Of a stretch of 64,000 nt of DNA, positions 48,474-61,555 are shown one piece after another. Both the position numbers and the translations under genes were made by a program. Each line of letters begins with the position of its first letter. The stretch's first letter is position 1. The notes beneath the pieces were generated by a model. The model did no database searches. It was given only the letters and a program-made list of their open reading frames with translations, and was not told the DNA's origin. Source of the stretch: Lycium barbarum. Lineage: Eukaryota; Streptophyta; Magnoliopsida; Solanales; Solanaceae. The stretch spans positions 91,104,321-91,168,320 of the forward strand of contig NC_083341.1 of assembly GCF_019175385.1 (NCBI RefSeq). The letters run 5' to 3'.

Positions 48474-50191
48474 TATCACGATCTAATTTCACTAAGTTAT
48501 GCAGGCACCTACCTTTCCCAACTCGATAGGCGAACCCTTAACTCATCATTCACAAATAATAGAAAATAGCGGAAGAAAGTTAAAACAATACAAGTCTTGC
48601 AAATATAATATAAATAAGTGCGGAAGTAAATGAAATCCACCCCAGTATCTGGTCTGGTTATACAAGAGCATCTAAACCCAAAATACTACAAGTCTATATT
48701 ATAATACATAAGTAGCCTCAAATCATGTCTCTGATATAGAAGGAAAGACATAATAATAGGAAGAGACTTCGGGCAGCGAACGTCATCATGCTCACCTTGA
48801 AGAGACTTGAATCAGTAATCCTCGAATATCAGCCACGAGGAGTAGAAGTAGATCCCACCTAGTACTCTGCATTCATAAAAGAATGCAGCAAGTGCAGTCA
48901 GTACAATCAACAAGTACTGGTAGGTATCATAGGCTGACTAAGACTAGCTAACGTATATGAAGATAACAAAGTAAGATAAACACGAAAACCAACAAAGTAC
49001 AAGTCAACACGAATCCATATCCACGGTACAAATCATCACCTATGTTATAGCATCTAAACCTAGCTGTGCCAAGTCTCAGTATAATCAATCTGAACCAGTA
49101 CATCACAATCGTATCACAACATATTACAAGAAACCAAAGGTACAATGCAATGCAATAATATATGTATGATGAATGCAATGCATATGCACCGTACACATGT
49201 ACTCCGACGATGGAAAATATCTCGGCAGCACAACCCATGGGGGACCCGCAACGTCCATGTACCACTCGCTCCGAAATTGACCTCGGATCACGAGTACTCT
49301 CTCGATCCAGGCAAGAAACCTCGAGCATCAAGCACTCAGTCATTCCTGGCAAGAGACCTCGGGCAACGTACACTCATTCAGCTCTGGTAAATGACCTCGG
49401 ATCACAGACTCTCATCTCTCTTTTACGCTCTCCAGCAAAGACCTCAGAAGCTACACTCTCTTACTTATCATTATCAATACCATAACCATGCAATATCAAT
49501 GTATCATGAAAATGATTATGAATACAATGCAATGTAATATCAACAACCAATTCAATCCCAAACAGTACCACACTATGGCACACAATAATGTCAATAATAA
49601 GGCTACACAATAAGCCATAATGGAATCACAATTCTCATCTCAATTTCAATAAGTAAAGTACCGCAACATCATAGTCATGATATATCACTAGTCACCAATA
49701 CCTAATGTCTTAACGTGGCAATGAGCCAATAAGTGAATAGGTCAATATAAGTCAACAACACAACGGGGTGCTAGCTCCCAATTCATACAACAAGGTCCAA
49801 CCTAAGAAAATATCCAACCCAACTTCATACCCGAAGGTTTACATGCATTCTCTGACAATATCATCTAAACATACGCTTCGCTAATCGAAGTATCACCAGA
49901 AGGTAAACCGTAGCCTACCTGGAGAGCTGAACAACAAAGTCTCCAATACTCAAACCTTAGCCTTTCCTTTCCTTTGAGCCTCGAGATAATGAAAGTCTAA
50001 TCATATCCGAACCATGAAATTAGAATCAAGAAAAACATCATTCAAACCTTACTCCTATTCAAGACCTAAATCCCAACCTATGGAATGAGATTTATAACCT
50101 GGAAAGATAGAATAAAGAATGTATAGGTCTCAACATGAAATTAATATTCTAGGTGATCAATTCCCACCAATTATAAGCTAGGAGTGTTACA
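48474..50191 (-). repeat. Element F 5' LTR (1.72 kb)
   Basis: On the minus strand TGTAACACTCC at 50191 to GATCGTGATA at 48474 (last dinucleotide changed from CA). It contains a repeat cassette of GACCTCGGATCACGAGT-like units (49260-49450) and a double hairpin: CAGTAC/GTACTG (48919-48899) and the perfect CTGCATTC/GAATGCAG (48888-48867). Confidence 0.85.
48867..48919 (-). other. Conserved double hairpin (LTR F)
   Basis: Stem 1 is the same CAGTAC/GTACTG as in other families. Stem 2 is an 8-bp CTGCATTC/GAATGCAG, wholly different in sequence from the CCCCC/GGGGG and CGTCC/GGACG forms, yet at the same place and fully paired. Confidence 0.75.
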
Positions 50192-50200
50192 GTTCGCTAT

Positions 50201-53200
50201 TGTGCAAATTAAGACATAAAAGTTACTATGAGGTTGTTGGTACTCTAAATTGTATATTTAATATTTTAGAGTCGCCGCCTAATTTATTTACGGAAAATTA
50301 GGGAAAATCTAGTTTAAAAAAGTTTTTCAACACAAGAGAAAAGGTCTTTCGAACCAAAGTTCAAAGTAAAAATTCTGGTAAATCCCTATGGAAGGTTTTA
50401 AGCACCCTAATAGTAAAGATCCGTAGAATACGATTGACTTATAAGCTTCAATGTATGATTTTATAATTATATGCTTTAAGACTTGTTCAGACTTCCTCAA
50501 AATATTATTCTTTTTCATATCATAATTTTCAAAAAAAAATTGACAAAAAATCCCCTTATAAAAAAGAGTTTTAATTTAAAAAATCAACGTAAATATTCCA
50601 CTCACTTTATTTCCAAACTAGGACACACCCAAAATTTCTCCCGAATAGATTCCACTACTATTCTAGTCCTAATAAAATGAATTTAGTACCTACAGGTTTT
50701 ATTATGCATATATATATAAAGTATGGAGTATATCTTCAAATTTTGTTCATATATAAAAGGAAAAGTACAAGTGTTATTTAGTTTGAATCCGGTTTATGTT
50801 ATTGAAGATCATAAATGTCAACAGTGTTCCAAGTCCCAAATCCAACTTGATCCTCAAATTTTGGTCCAAATAGCTCGATCTCATTTTTCAGTCCATTTTT
50901 GGGCTTCCTGGACCAAAGTCTTTGCCAAGGAGAAAATATGTTCCAAGTCCAGTTTTTCACAGCCCAGGTCCATATTCATTTCAGTCAAATATTTTCTTTA
51001 AGACCAAATATTCCAGGTCCTCATTAACTAGCCCAGTTTTACAAAGATAAAATTGTTTCTGTTTCAATCCGTTTTATAACCACATTAACAAAGTCAATTT
51101 CAGTTAAGTAATCTCACCGTGAAACCCATCATTTAGCGATTTTTAAGAGAGAAAAGTGTGCTTTTTCATTCCAACTTAAAACTCATTTCATTTAATCAAA
51201 ATCCATTTTTTATTTCTCATATCCCGTGTGATCAGTTTGAAAGCAAGTTGATCTTTTCGAAAAAATTACAAATTGGGTTTAGAAATGGTTTCGTCTGAGT
51301 TTAGAAATCAAATTTTTGGCGACTTTCCTAAATTACCTAACTAATTCCTACATTCTAACATTCACATGGGTTTCAATAATTATCAAGTATCTTTACAAAA
51401 TACAATTTTTGCTCAAATAATGGATGTAAGCGGGAAGTTTAAGCTGGTGGGTATACCTAAGCCCACCAGTTTGCTATTTTAACCCATAGCTGGGCCTTCA
51501 CTATATTTACCCATGGTTGGGCCTTCATGGCAAATATTAGCTTCCCTTTCATTATTTTTTCTCAAATCAAAGTAGTGTTGGGCCAAACCAACAGAGTTTA
51601 TTGCAGGGATAAGGAGGCCCAAGTGGCCCAGGAGGTTCACAGCAGCACGGAGAAAAAAAATAAAGATTAGTATCTAACCTAAACACTTAAGCTAGCATAT
51701 AATTTGTAACTAAACTAGGCAAAATATACATATTGATTAAGCAGACATATTGACAAAAAATACAAGATAAAGATTTAACTAAGCAATTCAAAGAAGATTC
51801 AAGCCCAGTCAAGTCACTTAGATGATCACAATAAAATTTGGGCCAAGTACACACCGAATCAAGGTGCAACCGAGGGCCCAATAGTCATCAAAAAAGGCAC
51901 AGGCCCACATATTCTTAATAACTTATACAAAATAGAATGATATACACTTGTATATGCCAAATATACCATCTCATATACACAAGAGTGTATATGAAGCTGG
52001 ATATACTTTGTATATCAGAGTATATCTTCCCTATACACAGAAAATTCAACCAAGGAGAAGCAAAGAAGGGTTCAAGGCTAAGACACTTAGTAAAAATCTC
52101 ATGTAGATGTTGGCAATAAGATAAAATACACACAAGGCATCAGTATGTAGATTTAAACAGAACAAAGATAGTTTTAAAAGGTTCACTATCTACCACCATT
52201 TCTCAATCAAATCAAGCTCTGTTTCCAGCAAAAACCAAGTAAAAATTGGGTAATAGAATCATGATCATAGCAAGTGCAACAAGAATCTCACAAGAGAGCA
52301 TGCTTTGCAGTTAACTGACAGAGTATTGTCAAGTACAAAAAGGGGAAAGCAAGTTCAAACTTCATTGTTAACACCACACAGCACATGCTTTATTATCTTA
52401 AGCCCTCAAGCATTCATTTACACTCCTCACACAAGACCTTAGTATAGAATCACCCAAAATATGCTCCAAACAGCAAATAATACAAGTCTAGTAACTCTGA
52501 GCACAGGATCATCAGAGATCACACAAAGGACCTAAGTATTGATAGCACATCATTTTGGTTTCAATGACCCCTTACTTTGACTCAAAAATGCATCAGAACA
52601 AGATACACAACACACATGAGTGACAAAAGAGACCATGCTATCATATTTCTATGCCATTTAAACTTACTCTACTCATGCTTTGTAGTTTTTCTGGGTCATA
52701 TTCAGATATAACAGTAGACATGTATCATCATTAAAGTCATAAGACCCCAAGTTTATACAATGAGTAAAGGTCAACCAATTAGTCTTAACAGCATTCAAGT
52801 AGGTATTAGCATGATGTTGTAGGGAGATAATGAGCAGTATAGAACAAAAGCCACATAATTAAGCAGGATTAGTCCTATAGGATTAACAAACTGATTTCAG
52901 GTAAGCTTAACACTCTTAGTCTTTTCATAATTTCATTTACCAAATTTCAAAGCCTAGACAGAGCAGCAGATTCAAGGAACACATCTAAGGCTACATTTAC
53001 GCCACCCAAAGAAAAAGCTCATGATAGCAATCATCTTGTAACCAAGTTCAGGATCAAATATACTTAAGTTCTACTACAACACACACGAACACAGTTAGCT
53101 AACCAAAGAATGACACTTGACTAAGATAAGTTAAACTAGAGTAGGCTAGAGACAACAGGCTTAGCAGATTGAGTCAACAGCAACAACATGTCTATCCAAG

Positions 53201-55460
53201 GTAGCTTAGACCATAAATGTCACATAAATCCTAGCTAACCAATTAATACTTTGATTGAGGCATCATATAAATATCTTTTTACTCATACAGGATTACATAC
53301 GAACATTTATGCTTCATAATTAGTTAGGTTGTATCACAGTTATCATACAAGGCATGCTTAATTAGATCAAATTTATCATTATAACTAAGATTTAAACAGC
53401 AGGGATTAGACCATATTGAACAACAAAACAAGTTTACACTAGAGAAAATAATAGCATGCTTAATCACCAGCTAAAAGCTAACACAGTTGGTCCTAACTTA
53501 ATCATGGATTGAACATAGCTATAAACTACACATTTAAAATAAACAGATCAAACTAACACATAAGCATCTACATTGAACCAGAACACAACACATAAAACTT
53601 TAAAAAGGTCGGTAGAAAAAAAAACCAAAACTAATACAGTATTTAACTATGTATGAACTAAGCTAACTACCATAAGCGTATGCTTAACTAATTTAACCAA
53701 AGTAACCTATAAATGCCTAATACAGGAGCATATAATCTAAACAAAACCAAAATAAACATGTGAACATACAGGCAGCTAGCACAGATAACTAAGAAGCTAA
53801 ATAAAATGCAGAAAAAATAAAAAGGAAAGAGGATTACCTCTTTCTTGTACAGCCTTGATCGAGAATGAACCTTGAAGATCTGTTGCTCCACAAAATCCCA
53901 AAGACTCAGGGACAATTAATAAGAAAAATGCAGAAAAAACACTTAAAATTAGAACTTACTCGAACTATTAAAGTCTTAGAAGCAAATGCTTAAAAACTTA
54001 AGTATTTCGAGTATGCAAGTGAGATTTCAATTGCAAGGTGTTTGTAAAATGCAAGTTAGGGGTCCTTTATATAGAAATCCCCAAATCCCCCAAACCCTAG
54101 GTGTATCGATGTGGGATAAATACTAAACCTGGGATTTCATCCACACATATAGCATTGTAGGGCTAGGATTAAGTCAAATAGAACATCAAGGGTAAGATTT
54201 TGACCAACAAAAATCAATCCCAAAAGTTCTTCAAGAACCAATAAAAATACATTATTCAAAATCGGAAACAAACAAGAACAATTAAAGATTTACAAGTTTT
54301 CACCGTTTGATAACATAGAAAAGCAAGAATGAAATCAAAACAAGCAATGGTAATCCCTTGGTTGGTTGATTTGCGGTGGAAATAGTTGAAAACATTAATT
54401 GCTTTACTCCTTAAGGCCATACAGACCTAGAGAAAGCAAAAAAGCCTCTGAAATCATGCCAAAAATGGCGTTTAGTGACTTAAGAGAGAGAAAACCACAC
54501 GAGGCGGCTAGGGTTTCAGGGGAGAGGAAAGGGAGAAGGGGGGTTCGGGGTGTGTTTGGATGAAATGAAGGGTATTGGCGTGTATTACCCTGTTAAGTGG
54601 AGCTTTGGGCCGAGTCAAGTCCAAATTGGACTGGGCCTGGTCCGTTGTTTTAAGAGAAAGGGGATGTCCTGATATATACATGTATATATATATGTGATAT
54701 ATATCTGCGTATAGACACGTATATATGCATGATTTTGGCATTTGTTTTAATTAATAACCCAAAATAAGAAAAAGCTAATTAATTTAGACCATTAGGCATA
54801 ATTAAATGAGACTAATTAAACAAACAAAAGGCTAGATCTTGCTAATATGGTCCTTAAATTGACTTATCTACTTAGGCTATTTCAAATATGGCCACTTTAG
54901 TTCAATTAGCCAATTTAAAGTAACAGATTTGCATAAATGACCTTACTTGATCAGCTAGAAAGACAAATTTGCAATAATGACCTCAATTATGGGAATTGAT
55001 TTCCAATTGGGTCATAATTGAACTATCAATTGATTATTTCAATTGTAGCCATTTAGTGAACAATTTACAGAATTAATCAGAATTAAAGACTCAATTAATT
55101 ATGATAAATTCCAATAAACTGAATGTGTAAATATAAGAATTTAGGGGTAAAATGATTAATTCTTTTAATTAATCAAAATCCTTGAATTTAAACAGAGTAA
55201 AATACTTGCAAATTGACATTTTAACAATTTAGACAATTAAGTAAATAATTTTTGTAAATATATAAAATATGTAAATTAATTTCTAAATGATTTATAATAT
55301 TCTAGAAATTATTTGACCAAATAAGAATGGTAAAATAACCTCTGAGTAATTTTATAAAATTATTTTCACTTCTAAAAAAATACATATTTCACTCTGTTTG
55401 ATATCTAAGGATCTGGGTAATTAAAATAAGTTACGAGAGGTCAAAAATTAGGTGTCAACA
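50201..55460 (-). repeat. Element J 3' LTR (5.26 kb)
   Basis: On the minus strand TGTTGACACCTAATTTTTG at 55460 to TTAATTTGCACA at 50201. AT-rich throughout with no convincing gene. A TATA-rich stretch is at 54670-54725. The partner LTR is not in the window, so the outer boundary at 50201 rests on the TG/CA ends and on its abutting LTR F. I cannot exclude small undetected insertions inside. Confidence 0.75.
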
Positions 55461-56266
55461 ACTGCCCTTTCGGTGTTCGGGGATGGTGAGGCCATCCTTG
55501 AGCAACGAAATTGACTAATCCTGATTTTTGATTGACCTGGCTCATTCCTCCTTTTTTTGTTATTTGCAAATATGCGGCCGGACCCTAATTTCTAGGTTTC
55601 CTACATATGTCATGTTTCGTTAGAATTCAGGCCACTTGTAGTTCGACACAATTATGACTTCTAAATGCAAACAAAAACAAATTCTCAGATTTCCCGGCTA
55701 TCAGAATGGGAAACCCAGTGTAATGTGTAGGATTGTGACTGACTCTCTGGTATTGAGTCCGCCTACATATCCCTGTTTTTGGAAATCAAGTCACTTGTAG
55801 TTCGACTCGATCGTAGGGAAAGGATATCCCTTATGCGGGAATTCCTTTGTTGTGCCAGTGTGTGTTCGATCGGTAGTGGAATAAAAGAAAACAACTAGGC
55901 ACATAAGCAAATAATTGTTCTTGTGTGGTTGAGCGGAGGAGCAATCTTCCAAGTCCTGGCCGGAGAGCTTGACTCTCATGAGCACCCTATCTCGACCGGC
56001 AGCGTAAGAAAAAGTTCCACGTTTGCTTCGCATCTGCCTGGATTTGATTTGGTCAGCCTGCTTCATCCAAACGGCTACAAATCTACTTCCACCTGCTGAG
56101 TAACATTGGTTTTGGTGATGAATACTACGGTCATTTGATCGGATTTACATCATCTTGATCTCATGAGCGAATATTGTGGTCCTTCGATTGGATTTACATC
56201 GCTTTGTCTCTTTGGGCGGATACTGTGGTCACCTGACCGAATTTACATCGCTTTACTTTCTTGGTT

Positions 56267-57280
56267 ATATCTGGCAGCTTGTATGAATGACCCTCTTGGC
56301 AATTTGTATGAATAATTAACCATCTCGGCAGTTTGTATGAATGGCCCTCTCGGCAGTTTGTATGAATGAATGGCCCCCTCGGCAGTTTGTATGAATGAAT
56401 GGCCCTCTTGGCGGTTTGTATGAATGGCCCTCTCGGCAGTTTGTATGAATGAATGGCCCTCTTGGCAGTTGGTATGAATGAATGACCTTCTCGGCAGTTC
56501 GTATGAATGGCCCTCTTGGCATGTTTGTATGAATGGCCTTCTTAGCATATTTGTATAAATAACCCTTTTGGCATGTTTGTATGAATGGCCCTTTTGGCAT
56601 GTTCATATGAATGACCTTCTTGGCAATAGAAAAATAGATATGCAATGACCCTCATGTCAAAATAAGAAGAAGTGATGGCCCTTTCGACAACAGGAAAATA
56701 CATATACAATGGCCCTCATGGCAAATAAGAAGAAGTGATGGCCCTATCGGCAACAGGAAAATAGATATGCAATGGCCCTCATGGAAAATAAGAAGTGATG
56801 GCCCTCTCGGCAACAAGAAAATAGATATGCAATGGCTATCATGGCAAATAAGAAGAAGTGATGGTGGCAAATAAGAAGAAGTGATGGAAATGATAGACAT
56901 GGCCCCTTCGGCTAAGTCGTCTTTCTTTCGTCCTTTATGCCAGTTGTGACCCTCCGGGTCAAGTATGCTGTGTTGTTTTACTACAACCCCATTGGCCAGT
57001 GATTTTGCCATTATGGCCTTTTGTTCTTTATGGGCCCTTATGGCCAGGTGTTTGCCTTTATGGCATTTTTCGTCCTTCTATCCCTTATGGCTAGATATTT
57101 GCCATTTGTGACATTTACATCTTTTTGTAGCCCTCGTGGCTAGGTATTTGCTTTTGTAGCCCTCGTGGCTAGGTATTTGCTTTTGTTGCATTGGAATCCC
57201 TTTGTAGCCCTCGCGGCTAGATATTTTTCCCTTGTGGCTTTAAACACCTTTGTAGCCCTCATGGCTAGATATTTTTTTGA
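56267..57280 (-). repeat. Minisatellite family in the 3' UTR of element J
   Basis: Three related arrays share the core GGCCCTCTCGGC or GGCCCTCATGGC. 56275-56640 has units of about 34-38 bp (ATGGCCCTCTCGGCAGTTTG). 56640-56890 has units of about 63 bp (GATGGCCCT plus ATAGATATGCAATGG). 57000-57280 has units of about 33 bp (TAGCCCTCGTGGCTAG). Reading frames here spell repeated peptides by accident. Confidence 0.85.
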
Positions 57281-57670
57281 AAACCTGATCTCAGCAACGG
57301 TCTTGACCTTCTTTGGCGAACCGTTTCCTACACATGAAGAAAAGTTAGAAAAAAGATCGTCTTCCATCGTCCTAGGGACCTGCATCAGAAATGGATTAGT
57401 TTTTCCCTATTTAAAGTTGATTCGTGTCGCCGGCCCTGTCACATCTTCGGCTTTCTAGACTCGAAACCCCTTCGGCTCTGGTATTCGAAAGATGAATTTA
57501 TTTTCATTATACAGAAAATCATTTTGTAAAGTTTCCATAAAGATATCTAATTTGTAGGGAACTAAATGTGTTGTTTATTAAAAGCTGTAAGGTTAATTGT
57601 CATGACATGTGCTTTGAATGAGGGATATCCTTTCTTCTGTGACTGGGGTTCTTTGCTTCTTCGCACGGAA

Positions 57671-57902
57671 TTTTTGAGATCTTTCTCAAAAATTCTGCCT
57701 CAGTTTAAATCTTGATCGACGAACTCTCGTGCTGAATCTTTCGAGTTGCGGGACCCTTAAAATTTCTGCTCCAATTTACAGTATTGAATAAATGAAAAAT
57801 TTTGAGATCTTCTCAAAATTTATGCCCCAGTTAAAAACTCTGGGTTAGCTGACTCTTTGTAGCAGATTGATGGCGCGAATTTTTGAGATCTTCTCAAAAA
57901 TT
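57671..57902. repeat. Three copies of a TTTTGAGATCTTCTCAAAA palindrome
   Basis: At 57671-57692, 57799-57819 and 57879-57902; each copy is followed closely by TCTGC or ATGCC. They are near-perfect inverted repeats centred on AGATCT. Confidence 0.8.
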
Positions 57903-58146
57903 CTGCTCTGGTTGGATGTGCGTCAATCTTTGCGTCCTTCGTGAATTCCTATCTTTGAGGCTTCCTAAGGGTTTCTTGGGGTTTTCTTTTGGTGTGACCG
58001 AGCTCAAAGAGCGCCTACGTATACGTAGTTCGGAATAAAATTAAATGAGTTTTTGGCTTTTACTAATAATATGACCGGGTCCCAAATGGACGGCCTACGT
58101 ATCCCTCTGTGGGGAAGTCAGGTCATTGTGCAGTTTATATTACAAA

Positions 58147-61100
58147 TGTTATATCCCACATTTTGCGCATTCGGATAATTTAAGATAATTGCGGGAAGTT
58201 AAGAGCAAGCCTATATTTTTTATCTTGTTTGGCACATAAGTGGTTCACAAAATTTTTGAAGTGGAAATGTTAGGAAAGGCTAGGGGTAGAGAGGAAAATA
58301 CGCAAGATGACTCGTGGAAATATGGATGGAAGGCTAAGGGCAAATTCGGAATTTGGGAAATTAATTTTACATGGATTGCAAGACAAAAAAAAAAGTCTTG
58401 AATAAAAAGGCAAGTGGGCCGTGTGGTATGGTGGGCCTTGGTCCATATGAATGTATAATATAGGTAGATAAATATGACTAATTAGTCATATTCTCCATCT
58501 CCTCATTTAGAATATTCAAGAGACTTCAAGAAAAAGAAAAAAAAAAGAGCCATGGTTCAGCCATGGCTAGCAAAAATTTGTTCCATGGAATTGATCAAGA
58601 AAAAATATTTTCTTCTAGTATTCCAAGCAATTGAGAGGTCCTAATTAACATGGGGTGGTTGTTGAAGCAAGCAAATCATTCTTTGTGCAAATTCCAACCC
58701 TAGCCAAGTAAGAAGACAAGTGGAAAAGGTAAGGTTTCATCTCCTTTTTATATGTTATGAATGGTTTGTATATGTTGTAGAGTGAAGAAATGGATGAAAT
58801 ATATGAAAATATGTATGTTGGAGTGTGGCCGTGTAGGTGCTTGTATTGTGTGGAAGTGATGAACTAACTTTACTTAGTATTTCAATGGTTGTTGTAATAG
58901 ATTCTATGATGTAAATTGAGGATTTAATGGCTTGAAATGAAGTTGTAATCGTTGTGGTATTGTTGTGGAAAATAATGTGACAATAGCATGAATTCCTATA
59001 TTTGTATGAATGAAGTTGTTAATATAGATTGTTGGTGGAGTTCATGAATTTGGAAGAAAAGAATGTGTTGTTGTTGGTTATGTTGTGTTGTGAAGTTTCG
59101 GGTAGTGTATGTATTGGTTGGGCCGTTTGAAATGTTGTGCGGGTTGTTGAAATGTTCTTGAATATTGTTGAATGGTTTCGGATTAGTATTTGAATATGTG
59201 AACAATTATGAATTGAATATAAATGAGATGCCATGGAATGGTGACAAGAGTTGTTAATGTTAGAATATATTTTGAAATAATTGTTGAAGTTGGAAGATAT
59301 GACTGTTGGTATTGCTGTTGATAAATTTGCCGAGTTAGATTCTCGGGGATGATGTGTTTACAGGGGAAATGCTGCCGAAATTTCAGTAGAATATAAGTGA
59401 GTTCATTTGAGAGACTAAGACAAGTATATGTCAATGAATCTAATGATTATATGGATTCTTTTGTATGTAGACTAACAAGTTTGGGCGAATAAGCGTAGCC
59501 AATAGATCGTGGGACAGGTATGTAAGGCTTACCCTTTCTTTCTTTGGCATGTCCTAGAGCCAAGTAAGGTATGATATTGATATGCACATTGGGGTTACTC
59601 TATTCTGTGATTCCGAGTTTGTCTATGATTCGTATCCCCCTTTTTGATATGTCTCTATGATTTCTGAAGCTCTATTTAATATGTATCCGAGTCTGCCTAT
59701 GATTCTGATTCACTTCTGATATAAGTATGTCTGATATGATCGAGTTGTTATACGATTGAGTAATGAGATGAGTATAAAAAGTTCTGTTTCTGAAAGAAGT
59801 CTGTAAGTTTTAATGTCCCTAACTTTCGTAAAAGATCTCGGATTTGCTTTGAAATGTTCGTAAAAGTTTTGTGGTAAAAATGTCTGTAACTTTCACGTAC
59901 ATATGGTTCCAAAAGTTATATTTGATTTGATCCATAATGATATCCGAAAGGTACTTGATATGGTTGTTGCTTTGATTTTCCAAAAACGGCTTCTGAAACG
60001 TTCATAGAAGGTTTTGTACTTCAAACGCTCATAACTTCCTTATACTAAATCGGATTGATCCGAGATTTGTTTCTGAGCCTTCAGATGTCGGTAAGTGTAC
60101 GTATCTATCGAGTCTTGATTTATGTGCATATAGTTTCTCACGACTCTGCTCGTGCATGCCTTAATGTATCCTCCACTGAGTCTCGGGCCAGGATATGTTC
60201 TCGTGCGTACTCCACTGCATTGTTCACCGAGTCCCTCTCCCTTGCGGGCTGGGTTCTGTTATATGTGTATCTATATATGATGATATGGGGTGGCGGTCAG
60301 GATGGCATATGATGATTCTGTTCACCGCGTTCCGCAATAGAGGGTCGGGATCTATTATCTGCATATATGGTATATGATTCTGACATGCATTGATAATTCT
60401 GTTCACCGCGTCCCTCACTAAAGGGACGGGTTCTGTTACATGCATATATGATACATGATTTTGGCATATGATGACTCTGTTCACCGCGTCCCCTAGAGGG
60501 TCGGGTTCTGTTACACGCATATATGATATATGATCTGGCATATGATAATTCTGTCCATCGCGTCCCCTAAAGGGCCGGGATCTGTTATATGATTCTGTCC
60601 ACCGCGTCCCTCACTAAAGGGCCGGGATCTGTTATATGATTCTGTTCACCGCGTCCCTCACTAAAGGGCTGGGATCTGTCATACGCATATACGATTTATG
60701 ATTCTGACATGCATGATCTGTGTTTGGAAAGTAAACCTTCTAGCAATTCTGTACCTTCTGTACCCCTTCTGACATCGGACTTCGGCATATATGATCTGTG
60801 TCTGGAAGCCAAGTATTCTGATATTCTGGATCTGCATTTTTTTCTGACATGTGATCTCTGCATACACGATTTGTGATTGGAAAGTAAGTGCTTTGGTAAT
60901 CTGGATACTGTACTCACTCTTGTACTGTTTATTTCGGTTACGGTTCTGTTTTCTGTATTTCATGCTTTACATACTCAGTACATATTCCGTACTGACCCCC
61001 TTTCTTCGGGGGCTGCGTTTCATGCCACGCAGGTACACCCAGATGAGTACAGGGCACTGTTAGAAGATGCTTCAGCTGGATTGGCAACTCCATTTGTTCC

Positions 61101-61431
61101 TGGAGTGTTGCCGAGTCAGAGTATATGTGCTGTGACATTTGTTCGAGACTAGAGACTTTGCAGACAGAGTCGTGGGTGTAGGATGTCAGTTTTGTCAGCG
61201 GCTCCATCAGCCGATGTGTCTTTATGTATTATGTTATAGATTTCATAAGACTACAAATTTGGTTTGATTCGAGAACGATAAAAGAAAGATTTGAAAGCTT
61301 ACTATGTATTTTACTTTTATTTGATTTCAGAGTCCGAACAGATTATGTATGTATTAAGAGTCTGTGGGTTCGCTCGGCTCCGGATGTGGGGTCGGGTTCC
61401 CATCACACCCTAGGGAGATTAGGGTGTGACA
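58147..61431 (+). mobile_element. Solo LTR K (3.29 kb)
   Basis: TGTTATATCCCACA to TTAGGGTGTGACA, flanked on both sides by ACAAA (58142-58146, 61432-61436). No primer site follows. Contents in order: TATA-like run near 58455, GGGGAAATGCTGCC (59363), donor-like AGGTATGTAAGG (59516), a repeat cassette of TCCCTCACTAAAGGG units (60210-60680), and the double hairpin CAGTAC/GTACTG and CCCCC/GGGGG (60976-61012). Ends and cassette relate it to M and A. Confidence 0.95.
60210..60680 (+). repeat. Tandem repeat cassette in LTR K
   Basis: About seven copies of GTTCACCGCGTCCCTCACTA plus AAGGGCCGGGATCTGTTA, unit length variable. CCCT...AGGG can pair within each unit. LTR A carries related units at 5786-6000. 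Confidence 0.88.
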
Positions 61432-61555
61432 ACAAAGTTGTTTTGTTTTTCCTATATATTACAAAACGATTACAAGCAAAAGGGAATAGCTAATACAAGA
61501 AAATAACATAACGCTTACAAGAGAAAATACTATCACAGACTGAGCAATCTTGTCT

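Larger units (their letters stand above)
55461..58141 (-). other. Element J 3' untranslated region
   Basis: It lies between the 3' LTR and, across solo LTR K, the integrase end. No gene is visible. It holds the GGCCCTC minisatellites (56267-57280) and three copies of a TTTTGAGATCT palindrome (57671-57902). Long variable 3' UTRs with tandem repeats are a known trait of Tat/Ogre elements. Confidence 0.75.

Noticed and set aside
56243..56645. Minus-strand frames with repeated EGHSFIQT-type peptides
   Set aside because: They arise from the GGCCCTC minisatellite in the 3' UTR of J and are open in two frames at once, as repeats with few stop codons often are.
60210..60680. Regular repeats with spacers, resembling a CRISPR array
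   Set aside because: Unit and spacer lengths vary, the spacers are similar to one another, the array is inside a solo LTR and the genome is a plant.
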